Assembly: GCA_016716185.1 (NCBI GenBank)
Contig: JADJWV010000002.1
Location: 406,001-470,000 of the forward strand
From: Saprospiraceae bacterium
GTDB taxonomy: Bacteria > Bacteroidota > Bacteroidia > Chitinophagales > Saprospiraceae
Direction of reading: 5' to 3'
DNA: 64,000 nt
Position 1 is the first letter of the stretch; every line of letters begins with the position of its first letter. A model generated the notes under the pieces. That model did no database searches, was not told the DNA's origin, and saw nothing but the letters and a program-made list of their open reading frames with translations. This document shows, in pieces, positions 1 to 8,909 of this stretch. The position numbers and the translations under genes were made by a program.

Positions 1-597
1 AACAGAGGGGTGTACACTCATTTTTGCAAAACCCATACCGGCTAAGCCTGCCAAAGAATTGACGAAAATAAAAATAGCGGAAACGGCTGCTGTCTGTTTT
101 ATGCTAGCCCAACGGAGTAAAATGAGAAGCGGGCTTAAGAGTATACCACCTCCAATTCCTATCAGTCCGGAAAGTAAGCCGATGAAAGCTCCCAACAGAC
201 CCGCCAAGAGCGGTTGTGCGGCTTGAATAGCAACACCACTTTCTTTCGGGGCTGGTTTAAGCAGATGATATACGGAAAAGAATAAAACGATCGCCAGTAT
301 TTTTTTATACACCTGTTCATCCAATTCGATCGTTCCTCCCAGGAAGGCGGCAGGAACGGAAGTAAGGGCAAACAGCATAAATAATTTGAAATTGAAATAA
401 CCGGAACGATAAAATTGTATAAACGCGATCAGGGATACCAGGCAATTCATCAATAAAGCTGTTGGCCGCATGGTGGCTGTAGAAACGGCAAAAAGTCCCA
501 TGACCGCAAGGTATCCGGATGCACCTCCGTGTCCGACGGATGCGTACAGATAGGCCACCGTTAAAATAGAGAGGTATAAGAGAATTTCGGGAATCAT
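1..597 (-). CDS. TauE/SafE family anion permease (partial)
   Basis: The reading frame starts at the ATG at 597-595 and stays open to the window edge (199 codons), so the C-terminal part lies outside. The translation begins MIPEILLYLSILTVAYLYAS and is almost entirely hydrophobic, with a VGHGGASGYLAVMG segment near residue 22 and a glycine-rich GLIGIGGGILLSP segment near residue 145. These two repeated helix-glycine motifs are typical of the TauE/SafE (DUF81) sulfite/sulfoacetate exporter family of inner-membrane proteins. Substrate cannot be told from sequence. It begins 3 bp after the stop of the SDR/DUF2867 gene on the same strand, so the two are probably one transcript. Family assignment is firm; the transported anion is unknown. 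Confidence 0.85.
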   Translation of the reverse strand, partial: MIPEILLYLSILTVAYLYASVGHGGASGYLAVMGLFAVSTATMRPTALLMNCLVSLIAFIQFYRSGYFNFKLFMLFALTSVPAAFLGGTIELDEQVYKKILAIVLFFSVYHLLKPAPKESGVAIQAAQPLLAGLLGAFIGLLSGLIGIGGGILLSPLLILLRWASIKQTAAVSAIFIFVNSLAGLAGMGFAKMSVHPSV

Positions 598-600
598 TTT

Positions 601-2046
601 TTATTTACCTGCGATGCGTCGAATCATGTTGTTGAAAATAAAGTAATGGAAGGGTAGCATGAGATACCAATAATTTCTTCCGAGGATGCCTTCAGGCCTG
701 AAGGTGGCTGTTTGTTTGAGCAGACATCTGTTATCGTTTTGTATTATGGAAAATTCCAGCCATGCTTCTCCGGGTAATTTCATTTCTGCATACAATAACA
801 GTCGTTTGTTTTTATGATCGGCGAGTAAGACTCTCCAAAAATCCAAGGCATCACCGGGTTGAAGATCAACATCACTTCGACGTCCCCTGCCTAATCCGAC
901 ACCTCCCATCAGTTTATCGATGACTCCGCGGATGCGCCATAAGCCATCTGCATAGTACCAACCCTGATTGCCGCCAATTCCAAAAAAACGCTGGGCTACT
1001 TCTTCAATTTTATCTTTTTCGATCTCGATCCATTTGCGGTCTTTATAACATCCGTTGACCGGAACTTCTACATGCTGTTGTACATCGAGATGGGACAGGC
1101 TGCTCGAAGCGGCATCTTTCCAACTGGAGACGACCATGTTTTGTTCGATGCGCATAAAGGCCATTTTTATGGCCTCTTTATAACTGATGAGTTCTTGCGG
1201 GATCACTTCCTGTATGCTGAATTCTTTACACACCACGTCGTTTTTCATGCTTTCGGCCAATTGCCTTGCAATGATAAAATTTGCAGAGGTAATGAGGTTT
1301 AACCAATGTGCCGAAATCGATGGAGAAATAAAGGGCCAGGTGAGGATTAATCTTTTATAGTTTCTCACTTCAGCATATTCTAATAACATCTGTTTGTAAC
1401 TCAATACATCCGGACCGCCGATTTCAAAAGTCCGGTTCATCATACCGGGATGAAGCAGACAGGCATTCAGGTAGTTGATGACATTTCTGATGGCAATGGG
1501 CTGGCATTTGGAATGTAACCAGTTGGGCGCAATCATTACAGGGAGTTTTTCTGTGAGGTCCCTGATGATTTCAAAGGAAATACTTCCGGAGCCAACGATA
1601 ATGCCCGCTTCGAGTATGGTGTAGGGTATGGCAGACTGCACCAGGACTTCTTTGACGCTTTTGCGGGCTAACAAGTGTTTGGACAGACTGTTGTCGTTGC
1701 TGATGCCTCCGAGGTAGATGATTTGTTTGACCTGTGTCAAATGCGCAACCAAAACAAAACATCCGGCAGAGCGGATTTCGTATTCTTTTAAAGTGGTTTT
1801 TGTATCGCCCAGAGAATGGATCAGGTAATAAGCGGCGTCGAAGACTTTTCCTTTGAAGGATGTCACGGCATTCTCCGGTTTCAGAAAATCAAATTCAATG
1901 ATCTGAATTTTGGACAAGAGGTCGGGTGAGGGTTTGAATCTTTTTGCATCCCGGACCACACAGGTCACGTCGTGTCCGGCTTCGACTAACACAGGCAAAA
2001 GCCTCATACCAATATATCCGTTGGCACCGGTGAGCAGTATTTTCAT
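601..2046 (-). CDS. SDR-type NAD(P)-binding protein with C-terminal DUF2867
   Basis: A 481-aa protein. The N-terminus MKILLTGANGYIG is an atypical SDR Rossmann motif (GxxGxxG), as in NmrA/YbjT-like proteins, and the domain runs to about residue 290. The last 150 residues (from about NGCYKDRKW to IRRIAGK) match the DUF2867 domain commonly fused to such SDRs. An upstream ATG exists at 2091, adding 15 residues, but a -7 promoter element at 2077-2084 would place transcription start downstream of it, so the ATG at 2046 is chosen. It probably binds NAD(P)H; substrate unknown. The TauE/SafE gene follows after 3 bp. The family is often annotated as SDR family oxidoreductase; whether it is an active enzyme is not shown. 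Confidence 0.85.
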   Translation of the reverse strand: MKILLTGANGYIGMRLLPVLVEAGHDVTCVVRDAKRFKPSPDLLSKIQIIEFDFLKPENAVTSFKGKVFDAAYYLIHSLGDTKTTLKEYEIRSAGCFVLVAHLTQVKQIIYLGGISNDNSLSKHLLARKSVKEVLVQSAIPYTILEAGIIVGSGSISFEIIRDLTEKLPVMIAPNWLHSKCQPIAIRNVINYLNACLLHPGMMNRTFEIGGPDVLSYKQMLLEYAEVRNYKRLILTWPFISPSISAHWLNLITSANFIIARQLAESMKNDVVCKEFSIQEVIPQELISYKEAIKMAFMRIEQNMVVSSWKDAASSSLSHLDVQQHVEVPVNGCYKDRKWIEIEKDKIEEVAQRFFGIGGNQGWYYADGLWRIRGVIDKLMGGVGLGRGRRSDVDLQPGDALDFWRVLLADHKNKRLLLYAEMKLPGEAWLEFSIIQNDNRCLLKQTATFRPEGILGRNYWYLMLPFHYFIFNNMIRRIAGK

Positions 2047-2076
2047 TTTAATATTCGCCTGTTCGGTATTTTTATT

Positions 2077-2107
2077 CAAATGTAGCTCCAAAAATCATAA
2101 ACTTCAA
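2077..2107 (-). promoter_or_regulatory. Promoter of the SDR/DUF2867-TauE operon
   Basis: On the minus strand TACATTTG at 2084-2077 matches the Bacteroidota -7 consensus TAnnTTTG, and TTG at 2107-2105 lies 20 bp further upstream in the -33 position. Transcription would start near 2070, giving a leader of about 25 nt to the ATG at 2046. This excludes the longer ATG at 2091. Confidence 0.6.
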
Positions 2108-2164
2108 TATTGAGCTTTCCGTCGGATATCGCTGGTTGAGCGGATTAGAGTTTCGACCATAAAC

Positions 2165-3148
2165 TTAACCACCGATTTTAAGCATACTCCTGTTGCTCAG
2201 ACTAGACGGTTCAATTTTTTGATCAATGGTGTTGAGTTGGCCACCCAGTTTTTCTTTTTTATCGCGCAAACAATTTTGAATCAGGGGCAGGATGTCCTCT
2301 CCCAAGCGGTAGGGACCAAGCAAATCGGTCTCATGAGTGGAAAAAAGACAATTTTTCATTTTTCCATCCGACGTCAACCTCATGCGATTGCAACCTCCGC
2401 AAAAAGGTTCACTCATGGTGCTGATTACTGAAAAAGTGCCGGTGTGTCCGGAAATGTAATAAGGTTTTGCAGTATCATTTTTATGCGTGGGTATCCGGTG
2501 AAATTCGTAAGTTGATTGAATAGATTCCAGAATATTTTGATGGGTATACACTTCCTCTTGCTTCCAATGATTTCCGTCGAAAGGCATAAACTCTATAAAC
2601 CTTATATGTAAATGTCTGTCTTTAGTCCATGCAATAAAATCCAGGATTTCACGATCATTTACATTTTTTTTAATGACCACATTTACTTTCACGTGAAAGC
2701 CTTTGTCTAAAAGCAATTCAATATTCGAGATTACTTGATTGAACACGTCGCGACCAGTGATGGAAAAAAAAGTTTCTCTTTGTAGTGAATCCAGACTCAC
2801 GTTAATAGAACGTAAACCTGTTTTAATAAATAGTTCAGCAAATTCATGTACAAATACCCCATTGGTTGTGATTGCCAATTCAACAGGAAAAACGGACAAA
2901 CGCTTGATTATTTCAGCTGCATCTTTTCTTACAAGGGGCTCCCCTCCTGTAAGCCGTATTTTTTTTACACCGGCTTTTACAAAAATCTCTGCGATACCTG
3001 TTATTTCATAGGCATTCATTTTGGGAATGCCAGGCTGATGAAATTCATCTGAAGTATCCGGATAGCAGTAATTGCACCGCAGATTGCAGTGGTCTGTAAG
3101 TGAAATCCGAAGATAATCGTGAATCCGGTCAAATTTGTCCGTGAGCAT
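2165..3148 (-). CDS. moaA: GTP 3',8-cyclase MoaA (molybdenum cofactor biosynthesis)
   Basis: Radical SAM enzyme of 327 aa that, with MoaC, turns GTP into cyclic pyranopterin monophosphate in molybdopterin synthesis. The N-terminal [4Fe-4S] motif CxxxCxxC is C21, C25, C28 (CNLRCNYC); the SAM-binding GGE motif is at 68-70; the second cluster Cys residues are C250, C253 and C267 in FCGGCNRMRLTSDGKMKNC; the protein ends in the Gly-Gly tail required in MoaA. Length matches the family (about 330 aa). No other moa/moe/mob gene is in the window, so it is a stand-alone locus here. Confidence 0.96.
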   Translation of the reverse strand: MLTDKFDRIHDYLRISLTDHCNLRCNYCYPDTSDEFHQPGIPKMNAYEITGIAEIFVKAGVKKIRLTGGEPLVRKDAAEIIKRLSVFPVELAITTNGVFVHEFAELFIKTGLRSINVSLDSLQRETFFSITGRDVFNQVISNIELLLDKGFHVKVNVVIKKNVNDREILDFIAWTKDRHLHIRFIEFMPFDGNHWKQEEVYTHQNILESIQSTYEFHRIPTHKNDTAKPYYISGHTGTFSVISTMSEPFCGGCNRMRLTSDGKMKNCLFSTHETDLLGPYRLGEDILPLIQNCLRDKKEKLGGQLNTIDQKIEPSSLSNRSMLKIGG

Positions 3149-3162
3149 CCTGAATCAAAACT

Positions 3163-3170
3163 CAAATTTA
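3163..3170 (-). promoter_or_regulatory. -7 element upstream of moaA
   Basis: TAAATTTG on the minus strand fits TAnnTTTG and lies 15 bp upstream of the moaA ATG, implying a very short leader. A TTG at 3195-3193 is the only -33 candidate and is spaced a little too far (22 bp), so confidence is modest. Confidence 0.4.
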
Positions 3171-3351
3171 TTCAATTTCCATCGTCTTCTATCAATTTTC
3201 TGAAAGCAGAGGGGTTGAATCCAAGATCAGGTTTCTTCAAATCCAATACAAGTCTATGGCTCAGAAATGCCAAGCTACATTTTTGCAAAAAAAATGATTA
3301 TCCGTAAACTTGGGCGTCACGTGTCGCTGAAATGGATGAATCCCGACAAAT

Positions 3352-3849
3352 TCAACTCAAGTCAAAAATGCGGTCGAGATTGGACAAAGCCATAGTAAAT
3401 CCTTCTTTGAATCCGAGTTCGATGATTTTTTCTAAGTCCTGCCTGGAATCAAACTTAATGCGGATTTTCACGAGAGTATTCAATTGCCGGCTTTCAAAGT
3501 GAAGCTCCCATAGCATTCTGGGAAATTCTGTATTGCTGTTTCCTGCATCGTCGCAAAATGCATCGAGATAACTGAAAGATTGGTGTGGGAGAATATTTTT
3601 ATAATCTGCCTTACACCAATGTTTTTCATTTTCTGGTCCAACCATTGCATAAAGCCAGGTTCCGCCTACTTTAAATTCCATGGATTTGGTTTCAGTTTTC
3701 CACGGCAGAGGTGCCCACCACTGGTCGAGCAATTCACTTTCTGTCCAAGCAGCCCAAACCTGATTTAAGGCTGCTTCAAATTCGCGTTCGATCCGGATGA
3801 TAGAATTGTCTGAATCCAGTTCAAAATGCATCCATAACTGTTTATTCAT
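3352..3849 (-). CDS. SRPBCC / AHSA1 domain protein
   Basis: A 165-aa protein beginning MNKQLWMHFELDSDN at the ATG at 3849. The pattern IRIEREFEAALNQVWAAWTESELLDQWWAP is cut here only for length: the segment around residues 17-45 with the WxxWTxxxxLxxWWAP signature is the start of the START-like AHSA1 (Aha1 N-terminal-like) fold, which forms a hydrophobic ligand cavity. The frame is open 26 codons further upstream, but that stretch overlaps the ArsR gene and is not needed. The start is 1 bp after the ArsR stop, so the two are co-translated. SRPBCC-ArsR pairs are very common; ligand and biological role are usually unknown. Confidence 0.85.
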   Translation of the reverse strand: MNKQLWMHFELDSDNSIIRIEREFEAALNQVWAAWTESELLDQWWAPLPWKTETKSMEFKVGGTWLYAMVGPENEKHWCKADYKNILPHQSFSYLDAFCDDAGNSNTEFPRMLWELHFESRQLNTLVKIRIKFDSRQDLEKIIELGFKEGFTMALSNLDRIFDLS

Positions 3850-3850
3850 A

Positions 3851-4165
3851 TTACTTATTTTTTGTTTGATGGAGGACGCGGTCCAATTGATGGAAGCGCT
3901 TCTCCAGCATTTTTTTAAATTGTGCAAGCCACCGGTCGACTTCCTGAATTTTTTTCGGATCGAGGTGGTAATAAATTTCCCGGCCTAGTTTTTCTTGCTT
4001 AAGCAGACGGCTTTCTACGAGAATCTGAAGATGTTTGGAAACGGCCTGCCGCGACGAATCGAAATGTTCGCTCAAGGCATTGGGCGTCATGGGTTGGCTG
4101 GCTATCAACAACAAGATGGCGCGACGCGTGGGGTCTGCAAGGGCCTGGAACACGTCTCTTTTCAT
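3851..4165 (-). CDS. ArsR-family winged-helix repressor
   Basis: A 104-aa protein starting MKRDVFQALADPTRRAIL, the classic ArsR opening helix. The recognition region SRQAVSKHLQILVESRLL (about residues 37-54) and the wing EKLGREIYYHLDP (58-70) are clear. No metal-binding CxC motif is seen, so it is probably not a metal sensor. It is the first gene of a two-gene operon with the SRPBCC protein. A palindromic GTTGCA/TGCAAC site between the promoter elements suggests autorepression. Assignment to the family is firm; the inducer is unknown. Confidence 0.9.
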   Translation of the reverse strand: MKRDVFQALADPTRRAILLLIASQPMTPNALSEHFDSSRQAVSKHLQILVESRLLKQEKLGREIYYHLDPKKIQEVDRWLAQFKKMLEKRFHQLDRVLHQTKNK

Positions 4166-4195
4166 CTGTACCTGGTATTCATATGAAACTAATTA

Positions 4196-4230
4196 GTTGC
4201 AAATATAAATGCAACAATTCGGTTGCACAA
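4196..4230 (-). promoter_or_regulatory. Promoter and likely ArsR operator
   Basis: Minus-strand TATATTTG (4207-4200) matches TAnnTTTG; TTG at 4230-4228 is 20 bp upstream. Between and around them are three GTTGCA half-sites: 4196-4201 (direct), 4210-4215 (inverted) and 4222-4227 (direct). The pair 4210-4227 is a perfect 6-bp inverted repeat with a 6-bp spacer, overlapping the spacer of the promoter, an ideal position for repression. A 12-bp palindrome AACTAATTAGTT lies next to it at 4187-4198, near the transcription start. Confidence 0.6.
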
Positions 4231-4301
4231 TAGTTTGTTAATTATTCTTTTGGAAATTATGGAGGTATGAAATGAAACAGTCTTCCTTCGGGAATATCTG
4301 G

Positions 4302-4961
4302 CTATTCAACGCGGTCGGTCAGGGCATCTGTTTTTTCTCCCAGAAATTCGAACCAGGCTTTTTTCATGCAGGGGTAATGTTTGGACGCCTCCACCAGGCG
4401 GATCCAGCCCAGCAGGTTTTCTTCAAATCTCCTGGCCAGTTTTTCATCTGCGATCTTGCCTTCGGGAGTCAGAGCCTGATGTGCCATGGCCAGCGAGAAC
4501 ATGTTGGGGTATACATTTGTACCCAAATGTTCCAGGGGCATCCGCAGCGCCCACAATCCTCGGTTGCCACCGACCATAGATGGGGATGCTGAGATCAGGA
4601 GTGCATGTCTTTCGTTAAAGGGTTGCGGACGGAAGCGGGAAACCCAATCAATCAGATTTTTAAATATACCGGGCATTGATCCATTATATTCCGGCGAGGC
4701 GATGACCATACCATCATTTGCAAGCAATCGTTTGCGGAATTCTTCCGCTCCGCGCAGGGATTCCGAATCCAATTCTCGATCCTGATTATATCCCGGAACT
4801 TCAAAATCGCCGATGTCTGCAAACTCTACGATACATTGGTGTTGTTTAAGCAATTCTGCTGCAAATTTAGCCAATTGCGTATTGAGAGAACTTTTTCTTT
4901 GGGATGCGGAGAAAACCAAAATTTTCAAACTTGCATCTGGTTGAGCGGATATGGCATTCAT
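4302..4961 (-). CDS. NADPH-dependent FMN reductase family protein
   Basis: A 219-aa flavodoxin-fold protein. The phosphate-binding loop VFSASQRKSSLN is at about residues 16-27, and SPEYNGSMPGIFKNLIDW near residue 90 is the flavin-contact motif shared by chromate/quinone/azo reductases of the NADPH_FMN_red family. It is predicted to reduce FMN or small electrophiles with NAD(P)H in the cytoplasm. A small open frame precedes it by 11 bp on the same strand. Exact substrate cannot be assigned. Confidence 0.85.
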   Translation of the reverse strand: MNAISAQPDASLKILVFSASQRKSSLNTQLAKFAAELLKQHQCIVEFADIGDFEVPGYNQDRELDSESLRGAEEFRKRLLANDGMVIASPEYNGSMPGIFKNLIDWVSRFRPQPFNERHALLISASPSMVGGNRGLWALRMPLEHLGTNVYPNMFSLAMAHQALTPEGKIADEKLARRFEENLLGWIRLVEASKHYPCMKKAWFEFLGEKTDALTDRVE

Positions 4962-4972
4962 AAAAGTATTTT

Positions 4973-5182
4973 TTAAAAAACAACAAGCCTCACATAATGT
5001 TCTTCTTTTGAAAATCTATTTGCGATTTGTTTTCTTTTTTCGTGTGGTACCCATATAGCAGCCTTAAAGGTCATCATTTTTATTGAGGCTTCCAATAATT
5101 TACTGGCGGTCATTAAGAACCGAAGGGGATCTTTCTTTGGCTCTTTTGTTAAGGGTCTCCAGGTATTTTGTATCCGGTTCAT
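4973..5182 (-). CDS. Small hypothetical protein (69 aa)
   Basis: An open frame starting MNRIQNTWRPLTKEP and ending 11 bp before the FMN reductase start, same strand. The product is basic, has no signal peptide or membrane segment and no family I recognise. Its position directly upstream of the reductase is the only support; it may be a chance ORF. Confidence 0.3.
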   Translation of the reverse strand: MNRIQNTWRPLTKEPKKDPLRFLMTASKLLEASIKMMTFKAAIWVPHEKRKQIANRFSKEEHYVRLVVF

Positions 5183-5513
5183 TTCGTTTGCATTATTTTT
5201 TCTGATTGTGTTTCTTCAATTTTTATCGTTCTCGTGACACTGATTATCTCTTCATAGATTCTATTTTATTTTTGGATTTACTTTATTGCATTATCGATGC
5301 TTGATCCTGTAAATGAAAGATGAAACCACTCCTACCGTATCAATTGTAGATTTATTAGGATTGCAGTTTTTTGAATTTTAACCATTTCAGTTTGTACCTG
5401 TAATAATTTTGGGTAGTAGCGATTTATGGTTTATATTTTTTATCCTAAAGATTTGAAGTGGTTATGATTGACAGTCATGGGAAATGTTGGTTACCCAAAT
5501 TACTGTTGAAGGG
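5183..5513. other. Intergenic, 331 bp, no gene recognised
   Basis: AT-rich sequence between the 3' end of the porin gene and the 69-aa frame. No RNA gene, clear hairpin terminator or promoter was recognised; short ORFs on the plus strand (around 5458-5652) overlap the porin 3' end and look like shadows. Confidence 0.5.
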
Positions 5514-6614
5514 CTATGGAAATTTGGCCGCAATTGAAACAGTAAGTGAAATATTATCTTTGCGGAGGCCGCTATTGGATTGGAAGATGGGAATGGGATT
5601 GCTCAACTTCCGCAATTCAACGCGGGCTAAGATATTATCCAATGGTATGTAGTCGAAATTAGCTGAAATCCCTGTTATATTTATTTTACTTTGTGGATCG
5701 GTAAGGATGACATGATTGTGATCCTGGAAGTATTCTGCTCTTATGGAAACCGACCAGGGATCTCCGTTTGCCTGGTATTTTAGAAGGAGCGCTGTTCCAA
5801 GCCAGTTTTGGTAGCTTGAGGACCCCTTCCTGTCTTGTTGGAAACCTAAATCCAGGCCACATATCAAACTTAAGTTTTCATGAACTTTTGTTAGCATATA
5901 AAAATTATGGAAGTATCTCATTCTTCGCGTACTGTCCGGATCATCTGTTCCCAGAAATTGACTCCAATGAACAATCCATCCGGATCTGGATGTAAATTTG
6001 AATTGAGTTCCAAGTGAGGGTAAGGAATTACCTTCAATTTGTTTTATGCGTTGCCAGCCATTGCATACTAAAGCGGCAAATTGAAATCTCCTATTTAAAT
6101 CATAGTTAATTTTTAAACCTGTAAGATAATAAGGCGAATTCTCAGCAAGCAATGACCTGGTCAGTGTCCAATTATCGAATGAAATAGCACTTTCAAAACC
6201 TATGTGGGAATTAAAAATCCCTGCATCCAGCCAAACCGTTTTTTTAGAGGATAATGCCAACCCCAGGTAGGCTTCGTAGATATGCCTGAACAATAAGGGT
6301 TCAGCTGTATAATTGTCTTCGGCATAGGTACCTGCCTGAATGCTTATATTTATTCTGTATCGATCCTGCAGTGTATAAAATTTGAGCAAACCCAGATTAA
6401 GTTGCATAGATGCATGGCGATTGTAATTATAAAAATAAAATTGCTTTTTAGGAGTCTTCGGGTTGCTAAAGTCGTAGGAATAATAAAAATCTAAATAGCA
6501 ACTGAGTTCCAACTTTGAAGGTTCTATTTGGTAGATGGTATCCTGACCATAAATTAGCTTTGATATGGCAAGGAATATAAAAGCTACATTGGGTCTGAAA
6601 AATTTACAAGACAT
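5514..6614 (-). CDS. Outer-membrane beta-barrel, porin-like (OmpL/BBP2-like)
   Basis: A 366-aa protein with an N-terminal hydrophobic stretch ending at IYGQ (signal peptide, about residues 1-24) and then alternating aromatic/polar strands such as LELSCYLDFYYSYDF, FYFYNYNRHASMQLNLG and WSVSIRAEYFQDHNHVIL. Features such as NYNRHASMQLNLG and an acidic AGTYAEDNY loop resemble the OmpL-like putative beta-barrel porin-2 family that in Bacteroidota often sits beside potassium-uptake genes. It is 3 bp downstream of the 98-aa gene, which overlaps kup, so it is the last gene of the potassium operon. Probable role: letting K+ or another small solute cross the outer membrane. Family call by pattern, function by context. 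Confidence 0.7.
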   Translation of the reverse strand: MSCKFFRPNVAFIFLAISKLIYGQDTIYQIEPSKLELSCYLDFYYSYDFSNPKTPKKQFYFYNYNRHASMQLNLGLLKFYTLQDRYRINISIQAGTYAEDNYTAEPLLFRHIYEAYLGLALSSKKTVWLDAGIFNSHIGFESAISFDNWTLTRSLLAENSPYYLTGLKINYDLNRRFQFAALVCNGWQRIKQIEGNSLPSLGTQFKFTSRSGWIVHWSQFLGTDDPDSTRRMRYFHNFYMLTKVHENLSLICGLDLGFQQDRKGSSSYQNWLGTALLLKYQANGDPWSVSIRAEYFQDHNHVILTDPQSKINITGISANFDYIPLDNILARVELRKLSNPIPIFQSNSGLRKDNISLTVSIAAKFP

Positions 6615-6617
6615 GAT

Positions 6618-6914
6618 TTAAAAATTAAAGACGATATTTTGATCGCGGAAAGTGAAACTGATGATATCTTCCTGACGAACGAGTTCACCTCTCAGAAAGC
6701 CAAGCGGATAAAGCCCTAAATTCAATCTGTCTTCCGCTGACACGAGATGCCATTTAAGGATGTTGGTTTGCTCATTTTCACTGAGTTTTGTATAAATTCC
6801 AGAAACATAACCTGTAATAATCCTGCCGTACTTATCCAGAATTTCAACTTCCGAATCCGTGTGTTGTAAATAATACAAGTAAATCTCGTGCTGCAAATCT
6901 TCGCGTGAGGTCAT
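6618..6914 (-). CDS. Conserved-looking small protein between kup and porin (98 aa)
   Basis: Starts MTSREDLQHEIYLYYLQ at 6914 and shares one base with the kup stop (TGATG on the minus strand), so it is translationally coupled to kup. Cytoplasmic, no signal or membrane segment. The middle (VEILDKYGRIITGYVSGIY, residues 23-41) looks like two short beta strands followed by KWHLVSAEDRLNLG; a small SH3-like barrel is possible but this is a guess. I recognise no family. Its fixed position in the operon suggests a function linked to K+ transport. Confidence 0.65.
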   Translation of the reverse strand: MTSREDLQHEIYLYYLQHTDSEVEILDKYGRIITGYVSGIYTKLSENEQTNILKWHLVSAEDRLNLGLYPLGFLRGELVRQEDIISFTFRDQNIVFNF

Positions 6915-8884
6915 CAGAATTTTTGGATCATGGATTCTCTCTTCAGTTCAATCCCATTTAAAGGCTGATATAAAAGAGGAACGTGCTCAATCACCACATC
7001 GCTCTTTTCAAGGCCAAAGGCTTTTTCATCACTGAGGCTGAATTTTTTCAGAAGAAAAAACGTGTTGAGCAGAATACCTTCTTTTAATTTGAATTCATTT
7101 TCAACGGAAAGAAATTTTTCAATCACGACAAATTTAAAATCGGGTTCATCGTTGTATTTTGTTGAACCATCCGGACGGATATGGAGATTGAGTTCTTTAT
7201 TTGCGATCAGGTCTTTCACAATGTTCTTAAAATACAGTTCCGTTCTGGGTTGAATCCTGAAACCTACATTTAGATTTACTTTGATCACCTTGTCGTCTAC
7301 TAATTCTGAAACATCATAACTTAACGTATAAGGTTCACCCGTCCGGTGAATATGCAAAAACCAATAAACATCGGCGCGTTTAGGTTTTTTTGAAAAAATG
7401 GATTTAATAATTTTTTCTTCGATCTGGTGTCTGTGGTTGGCTTTGGTAAGATATATCAGGTGTGTTGAAAACTTTGGAATTTCCAGATCCAGGCTTAATT
7501 CCTTGAACTGCTCTGTGTATTTTCCAAGGTCGACAAATTTAATAAACCGATTGCTGATTTTCCGTCCTGAATACACCGCAAACATGATAAATATAAAAAT
7601 GGAAGAGATCAGAAGTGTAATGTAACCGCCCTCAGGAAATTTATGAATATTGGCGATGAAAAATGAAATTTCAATTCCGAAAAACAACAAGAGAAATGCA
7701 AGGACCACGAATTTATTCCACCTCAATCTGTACAACAGGAAAAAAGAAAGTAAATACGTAGTTACCATCATCGTAATGGTGATGGCAAGGCCGTAAGCCG
7801 CTTCCATATTTGAAGAGTTCTGAAAAAAAACAACCATAAATACACAGCCTATCCATAGAAAAATATTGGCACTTGGGATGTAAATTTGTCCTTTGATATT
7901 GCTGGGTTGTCTTACAGCCACGCGTGGCCAAAAGTTTAAGTTCATGGCTTCATTAATGAGCGTATAACTTCCACTGATCAAAGCCTGCGAGGCTATAATA
8001 GCTGCAGAAGTGGCAATGAAAATCCCAACCCATAAAAACCAGGAGGGCATGATTTCATAAAAAGGATTCCGTCCATTGAGCACAGATCCTTCTCCCAATT
8101 CCATGATCCACGCGGCTTGTCCCATGTAATTGAGCAGCAAACTTGTCTTGACAAATATCCAGCTGATGCGAATGTTCTGTCGACCGCAATGGCCTAAATC
8201 CGAATACAACGCTTCTGCGCCCGTGGTAGCCAAAAATACAGCACCCAACAACACAAACCCTCCGGGATATTCAGTAAGAAATTGGAATGCATAACCGGGA
8301 TGGATCGCTTTCAGAATCTCAGGATGACGCAAGATTTGACTCAAGCCTAACACGGCCAGCATACTAAACCAGACCAACATGGCGGGACCAAATGCATAAC
8401 CAACTTTTTGTGTTCCAAAACGCTGAAAGAAAAATAACCCTGTCAGGATGGCAATAACAATAGGAACGGTGGGTAATGATTCAAGCCCAGGTACATTGCG
8501 CAGGCCCTCAATTGCAGATGATACCGAAATCGGAGGCGTAATAATTCCATCAGCCAGCAAAGTAGAAGCACCTAAAATGGTAGGAAAAATTAAATATTTG
8601 CCAAATCGTTTCACCAGCGCATACAAGGAGAAGATTCCTCCTTCTCCATTGTTGTCTGCCTGTAAAGTAAGATAGATGTATTTGAAAGTTGTCTGAAAGG
8701 TGATGGTCCAAAAAACACAAGAGATTCCGCCATAAACAATAGTTTCTTCTACCGGCCGATCCCCTAAGATTGCTTTCAAAACATACAGCGGACTGGTTCC
8801 GATATCGCCATAGATGATTCCCAGAGCGATCAATAAAGATGAAGCGGTGACTTTGCCGTTAATACTCAATGGAGTGTTCTGCAT
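6914..8884 (-). CDS. kup: Potassium uptake transporter Kup
   Basis: A 656-aa protein of the KUP/HAK/KT family. The hallmark YGDIGTSPLYVLKAIL is at residues 25-40, followed by about 12 hydrophobic segments to about residue 440 and a soluble C-terminal region ending in the operon overlap. Other family motifs seen are DNNGEGGIFSLYAL (about 76-89) and TTGAEALYSDLGHCG. Length agrees with bacterial Kup (about 620-660 aa). It should import K+ with H+ across the inner membrane. It follows the kdpDE-like pair by 254 bp on the same strand and leads a three-gene unit with the 98-aa protein and the porin. No kdpFABC is present. Confidence 0.95.
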   Translation of the reverse strand: MQNTPLSINGKVTASSLLIALGIIYGDIGTSPLYVLKAILGDRPVEETIVYGGISCVFWTITFQTTFKYIYLTLQADNNGEGGIFSLYALVKRFGKYLIFPTILGASTLLADGIITPPISVSSAIEGLRNVPGLESLPTVPIVIAILTGLFFFQRFGTQKVGYAFGPAMLVWFSMLAVLGLSQILRHPEILKAIHPGYAFQFLTEYPGGFVLLGAVFLATTGAEALYSDLGHCGRQNIRISWIFVKTSLLLNYMGQAAWIMELGEGSVLNGRNPFYEIMPSWFLWVGIFIATSAAIIASQALISGSYTLINEAMNLNFWPRVAVRQPSNIKGQIYIPSANIFLWIGCVFMVVFFQNSSNMEAAYGLAITITMMVTTYLLSFFLLYRLRWNKFVVLAFLLLFFGIEISFFIANIHKFPEGGYITLLISSIFIFIMFAVYSGRKISNRFIKFVDLGKYTEQFKELSLDLEIPKFSTHLIYLTKANHRHQIEEKIIKSIFSKKPKRADVYWFLHIHRTGEPYTLSYDVSELVDDKVIKVNLNVGFRIQPRTELYFKNIVKDLIANKELNLHIRPDGSTKYNDEPDFKFVVIEKFLSVENEFKLKEGILLNTFFLLKKFSLSDEKAFGLEKSDVVIEHVPLLYQPLNGIELKRESMIQKF

Positions 8885-8909
8885 GTTTGTAAATGAGATT
8901 CAAAGTTTG

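Noticed and set aside
162..371. 69-codon minus-strand ORF
   Set aside because: It lies in another frame within the TauE/SafE coding sequence.
1910..2113. 67-codon plus-strand ORF
   Set aside because: Antisense shadow of the SDR/DUF2867 gene.
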